A stretch of DNA of 64,000 bases from an uncultured Prochlorococcus sp. (GTDB taxonomy: Bacteria > Cyanobacteriota > Cyanobacteriia > PCC-6307 > Cyanobiaceae): contig CACJPB010000004.1 in the NCBI GenBank assembly GCA_902595175.1, positions 1 through 64,000 on the forward strand, written 5' to 3'. Below, in pieces: positions 20,300 through 31,289 of this stretch (the stretch's first letter is position 1; every line of letters begins with the position of its first letter). The translations under genes were made by a program, and so were the position numbers. The notes under the pieces are model-generated. The model worked only from the letters and a program-made list of their open reading frames with translations. It was not told the DNA's origin and did not search any database.

Positions 20300-21305
20300 A
20301 AAAAGAATTCTTTCGGGAGTTCAACCAACTGGTGATTTACATATTGGGAATTGGCTTGGGGCAATAAATAATTGGGTTACGCTTCAAGAGCAATATGAAA
20401 CATTTCTATGTGTAGTTGATTTGCACGCAATAACAGCCTCATATAATCCCAAAGAATTATCTAAAAACACTATTTCTACAGCGGCTTTGTACGTCGCTTG
20501 TGGCATAGATCCAAATATATGTTCAATTTTTGTCCAAAGTCAGATTTCAGCGCATTCAGAACTTTGTTGGATATTAAATTGCATGACCCCAATAAATTGG
20601 ATGGAAAGAATGATTCAATTCAAAGAAAAATCCATACAACAAGGTAATAATGTATCTATTGGATTATTTGACTATCCAATACTTATGGCTGCAGACATCC
20701 TTCTTTATGATGCTGACTTCGTACCAGTAGGTGAGGATCAAAAACAACATCTTGAACTTGCGAGAGATATTGCACAACAGAGAATTAATGCCAGATTTAG
20801 TAAGGATAAAAATATTTTAAAGATCCCTCAACCAATCATCATGAAGAATGGTTCAAAAATAATGAGTTTAATTGATGGTTCAAAAAAGATGAGCAAAAGT
20901 GATCCTAATGAGGGCAGTCGCATTAACTTATTAGATCCACCTGAAATAATCACAAAAAAAATTAAAAGAGCAAAAAGTGACAGTTCTATTGGAATTGAAT
21001 TTAACAACCCTGAGAGACCAGAATCTAAAAATCTTTTGATGATTTATTCAATATTATCTGGCAAAGAAATTTCTCAATGTGAAAATGAATTCTCAGAAAC
21101 TGGATGGGGGACATTTAAAAAATTAATTACCGAACAACTTATTGAATCACTAGAACCTATTCAGAAAAAATATAAATTATTAATTAATGATCCCTATCAA
21201 CTAAATAAAATCCTTAATGAAGGGAAGGAAAAAGCTGAAGATTTAGCGAATCAGACTTTAAGAAGAGTTAAATCAAAATTGGGATTTTTTGAAATGGAGA
21301 AATAA
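20289..21305 (+). CDS. trpS: Tryptophanyl-tRNA synthetase
   Basis: This class I synthetase charges tRNA-Trp. The 338-residue protein has the class I signatures QPTGDLHIGNWLGA near residue 13 (HIGN form of HIGH) and SKKMSKSDPN (KMSKS loop) near 200. ADILLYDADFVPVGEDQKQHLEL between them is typical of bacterial TrpS. It starts at an ATG inside the preceding RG-rich gene and ends 3 bp before thrS. Confidence 0.96.
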   Translation: MANKKRILSGVQPTGDLHIGNWLGAINNWVTLQEQYETFLCVVDLHAITASYNPKELSKNTISTAALYVACGIDPNICSIFVQSQISAHSELCWILNCMTPINWMERMIQFKEKSIQQGNNVSIGLFDYPILMAADILLYDADFVPVGEDQKQHLELARDIAQQRINARFSKDKNILKIPQPIIMKNGSKIMSLIDGSKKMSKSDPNEGSRINLLDPPEIITKKIKRAKSDSSIGIEFNNPERPESKNLLMIYSILSGKEISQCENEFSETGWGTFKKLITEQLIESLEPIQKKYKLLINDPYQLNKILNEGKEKAEDLANQTLRRVKSKLGFFEMEK

Positions 21306-21308
21306 ATT

Positions 21309-23225
21309 ATGCCAATAATTACCTTGCCTGATGGTTCAAAAAAGGTTTTCGAAAAATCTGTAACTATTCTAGAAATTGCCCAGAGTATAGGCGCTGGATT
21401 AGCTAAAGCAACAATTGCTGGAAAAGTAAATGATGTTCTTCTTGATGCAACAATTCCTATAAATAAAGATTCCAAAGTTGTAATCATCACATCAAAAGAT
21501 AAAGAAGGAATTGAAATAATAAGACATTCATTTGCTCACCTTATTGGTCATGCAGTTAAGCAAATTTACTCTGATATTAAAATGGCAATTGGGCCAGTAA
21601 TTGAAGATGGTTTTTATTACGATATTTTTTCTAAATACAGATTTACTCCTGAAGATTTAATAAAGATCGAAAATAGAATAAATAAATTAATAAAAACAAA
21701 TTATGAAGTTGAAATTTTACAAGTTTCTAAAGAGGAGGCAATTAAAACTTTTAAAGAAAGAGATGAGACTTTTAAATTACGAATAATTGAAGAAATTCCT
21801 GAAGATAGTCTCATCAATTTATACAAACACGAAGAATATATCGACATGTGTAGAGGGCCTCACGTACCCAATACTAGACATTTGAGACACTTTAAATTAC
21901 TTAAATTATCAGGTTCATACTGGAGAGGGAATAGTGAGAATGAATCATTACAGAGAATATATGGAACTGCATGGGCAAAAGAAAAAGAGCTCAACGACTA
22001 CTTAATAAGAATTGAAGAAGCGGAAAAAAGGGATCATAGAAAACTTGGTAAAAAACATTCACTATTTCATATACAAGAAGAATCTCCAGGGATGATTTTT
22101 TGGCATCCTAATGGATGGTCAATCTACCAAGTATTGGAAAAGTACATAAGAGAAATACTCAAAAAAAATGATTATTTAGAAATCAAAACACCGCAAGCTG
22201 TTGATAAATCTCTTTGGGAAAAATCCGGTCATTGGGAAAAATTTAGAGACGATATGTTCACTACTGCTTCAGAAAATCGAACATATGCAATTAAACCAAT
22301 GAATTGTCCATGCCATATTCAAGTATTTAATCAAGGTTTAAAAAGTTATAAGGATTTACCAATTCGTCTTGCTGAATTTGGTTCTTGTCACAGAAATGAG
22401 CCCTCTGGTGCACTACATGGCTTAATGAGAGTAAGAAACTTTACTCAAGATGATGCGCACATATTCTGCACAGAAGAGCAAATTCAAGAAGAGGTATCAA
22501 CTTTTATAGATCTTGTTTTCGAGGTTTATAAAACTTTTGGTTTTGATGAAATCATTATCAAATTATCAACCCGTCCTGAAAAAAGGGTAGGTAGTGAAGA
22601 GATTTGGGATAAATCAGAGGATGCTCTTACCAAAGCTCTCGATAATAAGAACCTAAAATGGGAACTCCAGCCAGGAGAGGGGGCTTTTTATGGTCCAAAA
22701 ATAGAATTCTCTTTAAAAGATTGTCTTAATAGAGTTTGGCAATGCGGTACTATTCAGGTTGATTTCTCAATGCCTATTAGATTGGATGCCACTTATGTAG
22801 ATATTGATAATGAAAAAAGAAATCCAGTTATGCTTCATAGAGCAATTTTAGGATCCTTTGAAAGATTTATCGGAATCTTAATTGAACAATATGAGGCGAA
22901 ATTTCCAATTTGGCTTGCGCCTTATCAAATAATTTTATTGAGCATTACTGATAGAAATATTGAAAAGTGTTTAAAGTTTAATGAATTAATAAATAATAAT
23001 GGTTACCGATCAAAAGTTGATGTTAGGAATGAAAAAATAGGATATAAAATAAGAGAAGCAACTCTTGGGAGAGTTCCTTTAATTGCAGTTATTGGAGATA
23101 AAGAAGAGGAAATTGATTCAGTCGCTTTAAGAGCTTTGGATGGAACAAATTTAGGAATTTTCGACCTACCTAATTTATACAAATTAATGGATGAATTAAT
23201 AGAAAAAAAAGGGAGAACAGAATAA
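21309..23225 (+). CDS. thrS: Threonyl-tRNA synthetase
   Basis: This class II synthetase charges tRNA-Thr. The 638-residue protein has the full bacterial layout. An N-terminal TGS domain (about 1-60) comes first, then an editing domain with the zinc-type motif [11 protein letters not shown] near 75 and [11 protein letters not shown]. The catalytic core follows with [11 protein letters not shown] and the class II motif 2 region [29 protein letters not shown]-terminal anticodon-binding domain follows IWLAPYQ. It sits between trpS and glucokinase with spacings of 3 and 10 bp. Confidence 0.96.
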   Translation: MPIITLPDGSKKVFEKSVTILEIAQSIGAGLAKATIAGKVNDVLLDATIPINKDSKVVIITSKDKEGIEIIRHSFAHLIGHAVKQIYSDIKMAIGPVIEDGFYYDIFSKYRFTPEDLIKIENRINKLIKTNYEVEILQVSKEEAIKTFKERDETFKLRIIEEIPEDSLINLYKHEEYIDMCRGPHVPNTRHLRHFKLLKLSGSYWRGNSENESLQRIYGTAWAKEKELNDYLIRIEEAEKRDHRKLGKKHSLFHIQEESPGMIFWHPNGWSIYQVLEKYIREILKKNDYLEIKTPQAVDKSLWEKSGHWEKFRDDMFTTASENRTYAIKPMNCPCHIQVFNQGLKSYKDLPIRLAEFGSCHRNEPSGALHGLMRVRNFTQDDAHIFCTEEQIQEEVSTFIDLVFEVYKTFGFDEIIIKLSTRPEKRVGSEEIWDKSEDALTKALDNKNLKWELQPGEGAFYGPKIEFSLKDCLNRVWQCGTIQVDFSMPIRLDATYVDIDNEKRNPVMLHRAILGSFERFIGILIEQYEAKFPIWLAPYQIILLSITDRNIEKCLKFNELINNNGYRSKVDVRNEKIGYKIREATLGRVPLIAVIGDKEEEIDSVALRALDGTNLGIFDLPNLYKLMDELIEKKGRTE

Positions 23226-23235
23226 TTTAAAATAT

Positions 23236-24270
23236 ATGAATTTTCTCGCTTGTGATCTAGGAGGTACCAAGGTTCTTTTGGGAATATTCGAGAGAGTAAT
23301 AAATGATGATTCGCCTAAATTGTTATTAAAGAAGAAATATATATCTTCTGATTGGGATTCTTTTGATCTAATTTTAGAAGATTTTCTCAAAAATGAATGC
23401 AAAAATATTACTCATCCTTATTCTGCATGTTTCGCTGTAGCTGGTCCTTTATCTAACAACAACGCAAAAATCATGAACTTGTCTTGGAATATTTCAGGAA
23501 ATAAATTAAAAAATAAATTTAAATTTGAACAATGCGAGCTAATAAATGATTTTGCAGTACAAATTTATGGAATTCCTTTCTTAAAAAAAAATCAATATTC
23601 AACTATCCAGAATGGATCACAATCTGAAGGTACTAACAATGATTTGCATGCCATTGTTGGAGCCGGTACTGGTTTGGGTATTGCAAGAGGTCTAATATCA
23701 GGAAATAAAGTAAAAGTTTTAGCCAGCGAAGGTGGTCATGTTGAGTACTCCCCAAAGTCAAAATTAGAATGGGAATTAAAAATTTGGCTTAAGAATTACC
23801 TAAATGTTGAAAGGATATCCTGTGAAAGAATTATTAGCGGCAGTGGCTTATCAAGAATTGCAGAATGGAGACTAAGCAAACCTGATGCCCAAAACCATCC
23901 TCTACAAAAATATATAAAAAAAATTAAAATTTTTGATGCTGCTAGAAAAGAACTACCTGAAAAAATTTGTAATCTTTCCAAAGAAGGGGATCAGCTAATG
24001 ATTGAAGTTGAGAGGATTTGGTTAGGCGCTTATGCATCTTTATTGGGAGATGTTGCTCTTCAAGAATTATGCTTTGGCGGGTTATGGATTTCTGGAGGAA
24101 CCGCATCAAAACATTTCAAAAACTTTAAATCAGATTTATTTTTAAGACAATTTTTCGACAAGGGAAGATTAAAAGATATTCTTAAAACAATACCTATGAG
24201 AGTAATTTTAGATGAAGAGTTTGGACTTTTTAGTGCCGCCTGCAGAGCAAAAATGCTTTTAAAAACTTAA
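23236..24270 (+). CDS. glk: Glucokinase (bacterial ROK-independent Glk family)
   Basis: The enzyme phosphorylates glucose with ATP. The 344-residue protein matches the bacterial Glk family: an N-terminal phosphate loop DLGGTKVLLGIF (8-19), an AVAGPLSNN segment, the sugar-binding LINDFAVQIYGIP, a second phosphate motif VGAGTGLGIARG and SEGGHVEYSP. The length is normal. It follows thrS by 10 bp and precedes thrB by 8 bp. With glgA and glgB it suggests reuse of glucose from storage glucan or uptake. Confidence 0.92.
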   Translation: MNFLACDLGGTKVLLGIFERVINDDSPKLLLKKKYISSDWDSFDLILEDFLKNECKNITHPYSACFAVAGPLSNNNAKIMNLSWNISGNKLKNKFKFEQCELINDFAVQIYGIPFLKKNQYSTIQNGSQSEGTNNDLHAIVGAGTGLGIARGLISGNKVKVLASEGGHVEYSPKSKLEWELKIWLKNYLNVERISCERIISGSGLSRIAEWRLSKPDAQNHPLQKYIKKIKIFDAARKELPEKICNLSKEGDQLMIEVERIWLGAYASLLGDVALQELCFGGLWISGGTASKHFKNFKSDLFLRQFFDKGRLKDILKTIPMRVILDEEFGLFSAACRAKMLLKT

Positions 24271-24278
24271 AAACAAAA

Positions 24279-25226
24279 ATGTCTATTCCTGAAGTAGGTA
24301 AAAAAATAAGGGTAACAGTGCCTTCAACAACTGCCAATTTAGGGCCTGGATTCGATTGTCTTGGAGCAGCATTAGATTTGTATAATGAGTTTATTTTTAC
24401 GAGAATTGAAGGTGGTGGAGATAGATTTGACTTAATAATGGAAAGTACAGATGGTAATCACTTAAGAGGAGGACCTGAAAACTTAGTTTTTAGAGCAGCT
24501 CAGAAAGTATGGGAGAGCGCAAAAATGGATCCTTTTGCACTTGAAGCAAGAGTTAAATTGGCAGTGCCGCCTGCACGCGGGCTAGGAAGTAGTGCCACAG
24601 CAATAGTTGCTGGACTTATCGGAGCAAATGCAATAATGAACTCTCCATTATCCAAAGAAAAACTCCTCGAACTTGCCATTGATATAGAAGGTCATCCTGA
24701 TAATGTAGTGCCCTCTCTTCTGGGTGGGCTTTGTTTGACAGCAAGGTCTTCTTCTCAGAGATGGAGAATCATTAGATGTGATTGGCACGATTCAATTAAA
24801 GCTGTTGTAGCAATACCTGCAATTCGTCTAAGTACGAGTGAAGCAAGAAAGGTTATGCCCAAGAATGTACCTATATCAGATGCAGTGACAAATATGGGGG
24901 CGCTTACTTTGTTACTTAACGGCTTAAAAGCAGGAAATGCGGAACTGATAAAAGAAGGAATGTTTGATAGGTTACATGAACCCTACAGATGGAAACTTAT
25001 TAAGGGTGGATTAGAAGTTAAAGATGCCGCACTAAATGCAGGTGCTCTAGGATGCGCAATTAGTGGGGCTGGGCCAAGTATCTTAGCTTTGTGTAAAAAA
25101 GAAAATGGTAAAAACGTCAGTCAAGCCATGGTGAAAGCATGGGAGATGTCAGGTGTAGCTAGTAGAGCGCCATTCTTAAACGTTCAAACAACCGGCAGCC
25201 AATTTAGCACTATTTCTGGTAAGTAG
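24279..25226 (+). CDS. thrB: Homoserine kinase
   Basis: This GHMP kinase phosphorylates L-homoserine in threonine synthesis. The 315-residue protein has the three GHMP motifs: VPSTTANLGPGFDCLGAALD near the N-terminus, the ATP loop PPARGLGSSATAIVAG near residue 97 and GALGCAISGAGPSILAL near 255. The substrate motif GHPDNVVPSLLGG is also clear. It is the last gene of the tight trpS-thrS-glk-thrB run; ndhD begins 79 bp later. Confidence 0.95.
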   Translation: MSIPEVGKKIRVTVPSTTANLGPGFDCLGAALDLYNEFIFTRIEGGGDRFDLIMESTDGNHLRGGPENLVFRAAQKVWESAKMDPFALEARVKLAVPPARGLGSSATAIVAGLIGANAIMNSPLSKEKLLELAIDIEGHPDNVVPSLLGGLCLTARSSSQRWRIIRCDWHDSIKAVVAIPAIRLSTSEARKVMPKNVPISDAVTNMGALTLLLNGLKAGNAELIKEGMFDRLHEPYRWKLIKGGLEVKDAALNAGALGCAISGAGPSILALCKKENGKNVSQAMVKAWEMSGVASRAPFLNVQTTGSQFSTISGK

Positions 25227-25305
25227 TTTTACTTAGGCATTTTTAATGTTATAGTCTCAAGCTAGTACAACTTCAACTAGAATAAAAAAATTATTCATTA
25301 TATAG

Positions 25306-26847
25306 ATGAATTTAGAATCTTTTCCTTGGCTATCATCAATTGTTTTACTGCCTTTAATTGGAGCATTAATAATGCCTTTCTTGAATTCAAAAGAAGGAGA
25401 AGATAACACACTTCCTAGAAATATCTCATTAAGTTTTTTATTTATAGATTTTTTACTGATAATCAGCGTCCTTTTTCAAAAATTCAATACTTCAGATAGC
25501 GCTTTGCAACTGGTAGAAAGAGCTTCTTGGTTACCATCAATAGGCTTAGAGTGGTCTCTTGGTGTAGATGGGTTATCTGCTCCTTTAATAGCATTAAGTG
25601 GGTTAATTACATTTTTATCAGCTGCGGCTAGTTGGAAAATTAAGAAAAAATCTAATTTATATTTTGCTCTTTTATTAGTCCAAGCATCAGCACAGGCATT
25701 AGTTTTTCTTTCTCAAGATTTTCTATTATTTTTCTTGGCATGGGAACTTGAATTAGTTCCGGTATATCTTCTTATTGCTATTTGGGGAGGGAAAAAGAAA
25801 TTATATGCAGCGACTAAATTCATTCTTTATACAGCCTTAGCTTCATTATTAATACTCATAAGTGGGTTAGCACTTGCATTGAGTGGTGATACCTTTACTT
25901 TAAATATTACCGATTTAACCAATAAACATGTCACAGGCAGCCTAGCTTTATTATCTTATTTAGGATTTTTAATTGGTTTTGGAGTAAAACTTCCTATCTT
26001 TCCATTACATACTTGGCTGCCAGATGCTCATGGAGAGGCCAATGCTCCAGTTTCGATGTTACTCGCAGGAATACTCTTAAAAATGGGAGGTTATGCCCTC
26101 TTAAGATTCAATGTTCAAATACTACCCGAGGTACATCTTCAAATTGCGCCTGCGCTAATTATTCTTGGAATCATAAATATAATTTATGGCGCTCTTAATG
26201 CATTTGCTCAAGATAATGTTAAAAGGAGAATTGCATGTAGCTCTGTAAGTCATATGGGTTTTGTTCTACTAGGGATTGGAGCAGTAGATGCTTTAGGTAT
26301 AAGTGGTGCAATGCTTCAAATGATAAGCCACGGACTTATCGCTGCAGCAATGTTTTTTGTCACTGGCTCATTCTATGAAAGAACAAATACTCTTTCGATA
26401 CCCAATATGGGTGGTTTAGCAAAGGTCCTGCCAATCACTTTCGCTTTCTTCTTGGCAAGTTCTTTGGCCTCTTTAGCACTACCTGGGATGAGCGGATTTA
26501 TAAGCGAAATAACTGTATTTTTAGGAATCACGAGTCAAGAAGGGTTCAGTTCTATCTTTAGATCGATCACTATTCTTATTGCAGCAATAGGTTTAGTTTT
26601 AACACCAATATATCTACTATCAATGTGTAGAAGAGTATTCTTTGGCCCTAGAATTCCTGCACTAGCCACAGTTAAAGAGATGAATGGTCGAGAATTGACT
26701 ATTGGATTCAGCTTATTGTTGCCTACTTTAGTGATAGGTTTTTGGCCAAAAATAGCAATAAATTTATATGAATCTTCAACGAATGCTCTCAGTCAGCAGC
26801 TTACTCTAGCTAAATTAATAGGGTTAATACCAACTTTAGTTAATTAG
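25306..26847 (+). CDS. ndhD: NAD(P)H dehydrogenase (NDH-1) subunit NdhD
   Basis: This is a proton-pumping antiporter-like subunit of the thylakoid NDH-1 complex, used in respiration and cyclic electron flow. The 513-residue protein is almost entirely hydrophobic, with about 14 helices. It has the chain-4 landmarks [49 protein letters not shown] and [17 protein letters not shown], then [17 protein letters not shown]. The 79-bp upstream gap probably carries its own promoter. Whether it is the D1-type subunit of the respiratory complex is inferred from the single copy seen here. Confidence 0.93.
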   Translation: MNLESFPWLSSIVLLPLIGALIMPFLNSKEGEDNTLPRNISLSFLFIDFLLIISVLFQKFNTSDSALQLVERASWLPSIGLEWSLGVDGLSAPLIALSGLITFLSAAASWKIKKKSNLYFALLLVQASAQALVFLSQDFLLFFLAWELELVPVYLLIAIWGGKKKLYAATKFILYTALASLLILISGLALALSGDTFTLNITDLTNKHVTGSLALLSYLGFLIGFGVKLPIFPLHTWLPDAHGEANAPVSMLLAGILLKMGGYALLRFNVQILPEVHLQIAPALIILGIINIIYGALNAFAQDNVKRRIACSSVSHMGFVLLGIGAVDALGISGAMLQMISHGLIAAAMFFVTGSFYERTNTLSIPNMGGLAKVLPITFAFFLASSLASLALPGMSGFISEITVFLGITSQEGFSSIFRSITILIAAIGLVLTPIYLLSMCRRVFFGPRIPALATVKEMNGRELTIGFSLLLPTLVIGFWPKIAINLYESSTNALSQQLTLAKLIGLIPTLVN

Positions 26848-26860
26848 ATTATTTTAATAA

Positions 26861-28948
26861 ATGGATACCTCAATTTTTAAATATGGTGAATTACCTGAAT
26901 TTAAAAAATTTACCCCTGAAAGCATAAGCAAACAATTTCCAGTAGTACTAGAAAAAATAGCTGAAGATTTTAAAAACATAGAAAAAAATTTATCTAACTA
27001 TTTAATTAGCAATAATTTAAATTGGGAAAATGTAATTAATCCCTTAAATGAACTCAATGAAATTCTTAGATGGAGTTGGGGAGTAATAAGTCATTTAAAT
27101 GCAGTAAATAATACCGAAAGTCTTAGAGACATTTATTCAAAATTTCTCCCAAAGATAATTAGCTTAAGTAATAAATTCGGACAAAGTAAAATAATTTACA
27201 ATTCTTTAGTCAAGCTTAAAGAGACACATAACTTTGATCAGATCAAAAACAGAATTTTGGAGAAAGAAATTCTTGAGATGCAACATAGAGGAATTTCACT
27301 TCAAAAGAATGATCAAGAGGAATTCAACAACATTTCAGAAAAGCTTGGAAAACTATCAACAGACTTCAGCAATAATGTTCTTGATACGACAAATAAATGG
27401 TTTTTAATATTAAATAAAAAATCTGAAGTCGATGGTCTTCCTGAACGAGTACTTGAATTAATGGCAATTTCTGCACACAACCACTTGAAAAAAGATGAAG
27501 AAGTCGATATCAAAAATGGTCCTTGGAAATTAAGTCTAGATATTCCAACTTATACTTCATTTATGACATATGCCACCGACCGTAACCTTAGAGAGAAACT
27601 ATATAAGGCATTTGTTAGTAGGGCATCTCAAGGAGAAAAAAATAATTCTCAAATTATTGAAGAAATATTATCTCTTAGAACTAAACAGGCTAATCTTCTC
27701 GGTTATAAAAGTTGGGCAGACCTAAGTTTGTCAACGAAAATGGCGAAAGAAATTGAAAATGTTGAAAACCTTTTAGAAGAATTGAGAGAGCCAGCATTCA
27801 AAACCGCAAAAGTTGAATTAGAAACCCTCGATAAGTTTTCTAAAGCCAATGGATTTCCAAAATCACAGAATATCGAGCCATGGGATATTAGTTATTGGTC
27901 CGAACTTCTTAGAAAGGAAAAGCTCAATTTGGATCAAGAGTCTTTGAGACCTTGGTTTCCACTAAATGATGTTTTAAAAGGTTTATTTAAATTAAGTGAA
28001 AAGCTTTTTGAAATTAAAGTAGTGGAGGCAACTGATGAGGCGCCTTTGTGGCATGATGACGTTTTATTTTTTAATATCCTCAATAAAAAAAATGACAAAA
28101 TAGCATCATTTTACCTAGATCCATATTCGAGGCCTGAATCAAAAAGAGGAGGGGCTTGGATGGATGAATGTTTGAATAAAAATAATGTTGGCAAAAAGTC
28201 CCTCCCGGTAGCTTATCTCGTTTGTAATCAGACTCCACCATCAAAAGATAAACCTAGTTTGATGAGTTTTGAAGAAGTTCAGACACTTTTCCATGAATTT
28301 GGTCATGGTCTTCAACACATGCTTACTACTGTAAATCTTCCTCAAGCAGCTGGCATCAACAACGTTGAGTGGGATGCAGTCGAACTTCCAAGTCAATTTA
28401 TGGAAAACTGGTGTTTTCATAAAAATACAATTATGAATATTGCTAATCACTACAAAACAGGAGAAAAATTGTCCGATGAGAATTTTGAAAAGCTCCTAAA
28501 GAATAGAACTTTTAATTGTGGTATGGCTACTCTTAGACAACTACATTTTGCAATTACAGACCTCAGATTGCACAGTAACATTGATAAAAACGAAGGTAAA
28601 ACAGCAGATGAAATAAGAAGAGAAATTGCAAAACAAACTACTGTTATTGAACCAATTCAAGAAGATCACTTTCTTTGTTGTTTTAGTCATATATTTGCAG
28701 GTGGATATTCTGCAGGATATTACTCATATAAATGGGCTGAAGTTTTAAGTGCTGATGCATTTTCAATGTTTGAAGAAGCTGATTTAGAGAACTCTGAAGA
28801 TTTAAAGTTAATAGGAAAAAAATTCAAAGATACAATACTTAGCTTAGGAGGCAGCTTACCTCCGTTAGATATATTTAAACTATTCAGAGGCAGAGAGCCA
28901 CAAACGAATTCCTTAATAAGGCACTTGGGCCTGTCTGGAGCTACATAA
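26861..28948 (+). CDS. prlC: M3-family oligopeptidase (oligopeptidase A-like)
   Basis: This is a cytoplasmic zinc metallopeptidase that degrades short peptides. The 695-residue length is normal for the family. The zinc site HEFGH is at 478-482 in LFHEFGHGLQHML. The third ligand region follows as NNVEWDAVELPSQFMENW about 25 residues later, as in oligopeptidase A. The C-terminal GGYSAGYYSYKWAEVLSADAF is the conserved substrate-closing segment. It overlaps the convergent hydrolase gene by 8 bp. Confidence 0.93.
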   Translation: MDTSIFKYGELPEFKKFTPESISKQFPVVLEKIAEDFKNIEKNLSNYLISNNLNWENVINPLNELNEILRWSWGVISHLNAVNNTESLRDIYSKFLPKIISLSNKFGQSKIIYNSLVKLKETHNFDQIKNRILEKEILEMQHRGISLQKNDQEEFNNISEKLGKLSTDFSNNVLDTTNKWFLILNKKSEVDGLPERVLELMAISAHNHLKKDEEVDIKNGPWKLSLDIPTYTSFMTYATDRNLREKLYKAFVSRASQGEKNNSQIIEEILSLRTKQANLLGYKSWADLSLSTKMAKEIENVENLLEELREPAFKTAKVELETLDKFSKANGFPKSQNIEPWDISYWSELLRKEKLNLDQESLRPWFPLNDVLKGLFKLSEKLFEIKVVEATDEAPLWHDDVLFFNILNKKNDKIASFYLDPYSRPESKRGGAWMDECLNKNNVGKKSLPVAYLVCNQTPPSKDKPSLMSFEEVQTLFHEFGHGLQHMLTTVNLPQAAGINNVEWDAVELPSQFMENWCFHKNTIMNIANHYKTGEKLSDENFEKLLKNRTFNCGMATLRQLHFAITDLRLHSNIDKNEGKTADEIRREIAKQTTVIEPIQEDHFLCCFSHIFAGGYSAGYYSYKWAEVLSADAFSMFEEADLENSEDLKLIGKKFKDTILSLGGSLPPLDIFKLFRGREPQTNSLIRHLGLSGAT

Positions 28949-29534
28949 TAATTTCATCAATTATTTTCCCAACCACAGATTTATTTCTCACAAGATTTCT
29001 GTGTTTATAAACTTTTACTGGTATTTTTTTCCCAAAATTTAAATTAGTCCACCAACTAGGGAAAACCATCATATCCCAATAAGTAAAGAAATTTATACAC
29101 TCAATATCATCAAGAAAAAAATCGTTTTTTGCAAGTTCTCTCAAGAACTTACTATTTATTTTCATTTCTGATATTCCTCTAAAAGGGTATTTAGGTACTA
29201 ATTGAGCTATTAATGTTCCTTTGTGAGGGGAGCCTATAGATATTAATCTTCTTGTTCTTTTATGTCCATTAAATTTTTGGAGCCAGTGCCTACCAATTAT
29301 TCCTCCCATAGAAAATCCCAAAATATCTAATTCTTTTTCTAAACCGTATTTCTCTAAAATTAATTCGTTTAATTTATTAGTCAAATCAAGAATTGAAGTC
29401 ATCCCATATGAATGCTTAAGAGTTGGGGCAAAGTATTCAATTCCAATATCATCAAGTATTGAGGTAATAGAAGAAAAAATACTTGAAGTGTTCCAAAGGC
29501 CATGAATCAATATAATTGGATTTCTTCCTTTCAA
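28941..29534 (-). CDS. Alpha/beta-hydrolase, lipase-like
   Basis: This is a small 197-residue alpha/beta-hydrolase. The oxyanion motif HGLWNTSS is near residue 11, and the nucleophile elbow GFSMGGIIGRHWL near residue 73 carries the catalytic serine. SIGSPHKGT, typical of triacylglycerol lipase and PGAP1-like acylhydrolases, follows. No signal peptide is seen, so it is probably cytoplasmic. It starts with TTG at 29534, 5 bp after the folB stop. The substrate is unknown. Confidence 0.82.
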   Translation of the reverse strand: MKGRNPIILIHGLWNTSSIFSSITSILDDIGIEYFAPTLKHSYGMTSILDLTNKLNELILEKYGLEKELDILGFSMGGIIGRHWLQKFNGHKRTRRLISIGSPHKGTLIAQLVPKYPFRGISEMKINSKFLRELAKNDFFLDDIECINFFTYWDMMVFPSWWTNLNFGKKIPVKVYKHRNLVRNKSVVGKIIDEIIM

Positions 29535-29539
29535 AACTT

Positions 29540-29902
29540 TTACTTATTTTCAATAATTCTTACTATTGAAACCTTCCCATCAAAACCAATAATTGGAGGA
29601 TTGCATTTTGTCAAAATAATTTTAATTTTAGACAGCTTAAATTCACTATTAATAGTTTCTAAAATTGCCTTTGAGTATTTTTCGATTGTAAAACAATATA
29701 TTTTCTTTGATTGACTTTTTAAAATTTCAACTAATTTTGAATAGTCAACTGTTTTTTTAATATCATCATTTAAAGTACACTTTTCAAAATCAGTCCATAA
29801 AAATATATCCAAACTAAAAAGTTGTCCCAATTCCCTTTCTTCATCAAGAACACCTACTCTAGCCCAAAGTTTAATATTCTCAATTTTTAAAAATGTTTCC
29901 AT
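29540..29902 (-). CDS. folB: Dihydroneopterin aldolase
   Basis: The enzyme converts 7,8-dihydroneopterin to 6-hydroxymethyl-dihydropterin in folate synthesis. I place the start at the ATG at 29902 (120 residues, METFLKIENIKLWARVGVLD). This fits the family N-terminus and leaves 10 bp after proA. The open frame continues upstream inside proA, but that extension has no family match. Features are ARVGVLDEERELGQLFSLDIF, VDYSKLVEILKS and a C-terminal KIILTKCNPPI. It shares an operon with proA and the lipase-like gene. Confidence 0.88.
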   Translation of the reverse strand: METFLKIENIKLWARVGVLDEERELGQLFSLDIFLWTDFEKCTLNDDIKKTVDYSKLVEILKSQSKKIYCFTIEKYSKAILETINSEFKLSKIKIILTKCNPPIIGFDGKVSIVRIIENK

Positions 29903-29912
29903 CCTAAAGAAT

Positions 29913-31223
29913 TTAAAGATCCTTATGAGTATAGATAGCCTTTCCAGATGAAAAATCATCAACTGTATTACCACTTCCTTTTAGGAAATATTTATATGTA
30001 ACCAAACCCTCTAGGCCTACAGGCCCTCTAGGGGGAAGAGTTTGAGTAGATATCCCAACTTCAGCTCCTAATCCATATCTAAACCCATCTGCAAACCTAG
30101 TGGAGCAATTATGAAAAACACCTGCACTATCAACTGCATTAAGGAATTTATTGGCAGTACTCAAATTTTCAGTAATTATTCCATCTGTATGTTTTGAACT
30201 ATATTTTTGAATATGTGTGATTGCTTCCTCCAGATCATCAACAATTTTTATCGATAAAATTAAATCCAAATATTCAGTTTGCCAATCTTCTAGACTAGCC
30301 TCATACTTTAAACCTAATTCAACTGATCTTTTATCCCCAATTAATTTAACATTATTACCTTTAAACAAGGGTATTGCCTTTTCTAGAAAAGCTGATGCGA
30401 TATTTTTATGGATTAATAAAGTTTCTATAGCATTACATGCTGCAGGATATTGAATTTTGCTGTCCAAAGCAACTGACAAAGCCATCTCTAGATTTGCTTC
30501 AATATCTATAAACAAATGACAAATTCCATCGGCATGACCTAGAACAGGAATTCTTGTATTCTCCTGAATAAATTTAACTAATTCATTACTTCCTCTTGGA
30601 ATTATTAAATTAATATATTTCTCAAGATTTAACATAGCCATGCTATCTTTTCTGCTTGTTAGTAAACATATTGCATTTTTATCAAGCCCTGATTCATATA
30701 ACCCCTTTTGTAAGGCATTGACTATTGCAATGTTTGTTAAATTAGCTTCACTCCCACCTTTTAGTATTACTCCATTACCTGATCTTATCGCTAAAGAACT
30801 TATCTGCATCACGGCATCAGGTCTTGATTCAAAAATAACCCCTAAGACTCCAATTGGTACAGTTTTTCTTTCTAAGATCAACCCCTTTGAAAGCTCTCTT
30901 TTTATTTGAACTTGATTTACAGGATCGGCCAAGTCTCCAACTTTTCTTACTCCTTCAATTCCTAAATTTAATTTTTCTTTTGATAACTTTAATCTTGATA
31001 GTAAAGCATTTGAAATTCCTTTCTTTTCTGCTCTTTTATAGTCCTCGCTATTAGCATCTAATATTTCTTTTGAATTTTTTTCTAGATAATCAGCCATAAA
31101 ATTTAAGGATTTAATTCGATTTTGATTTTCAGTCTGACTTATTTTCATGGATGCCAATCGAACTTTTTCAGCTTTTTCTATAAGATCATTACCAGGTTGA
31201 GGAACTTCAAAGATATTAGCCAT
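29913..31223 (-). CDS. proA: Gamma-glutamyl phosphate reductase
   Basis: This is an NADPH-dependent enzyme of proline synthesis. It reduces gamma-glutamyl phosphate to the semialdehyde. The 436-residue protein has the aldehyde-dehydrogenase-like fold with VPIGVLGVIFESRPDA, LKGGSEANLTN, IPRGSNELVKFIQ and the catalytic cysteine in QYPAACNAIETLLIH. The C-terminal GLVTYKYFLKGSG is conserved. It starts with ATG at 31223, and folB follows after 10 bp. Confidence 0.96.
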   Translation of the reverse strand: MANIFEVPQPGNDLIEKAEKVRLASMKISQTENQNRIKSLNFMADYLEKNSKEILDANSEDYKRAEKKGISNALLSRLKLSKEKLNLGIEGVRKVGDLADPVNQVQIKRELSKGLILERKTVPIGVLGVIFESRPDAVMQISSLAIRSGNGVILKGGSEANLTNIAIVNALQKGLYESGLDKNAICLLTSRKDSMAMLNLEKYINLIIPRGSNELVKFIQENTRIPVLGHADGICHLFIDIEANLEMALSVALDSKIQYPAACNAIETLLIHKNIASAFLEKAIPLFKGNNVKLIGDKRSVELGLKYEASLEDWQTEYLDLILSIKIVDDLEEAITHIQKYSSKHTDGIITENLSTANKFLNAVDSAGVFHNCSTRFADGFRYGLGAEVGISTQTLPPRGPVGLEGLVTYKYFLKGSGNTVDDFSSGKAIYTHKDL

Positions 31224-31289
31224 AATATTTTTTAATTAATTAAATAATAATTCAAATCAACGATTCTTTAAAGTAAATTTCTTTCTGAG

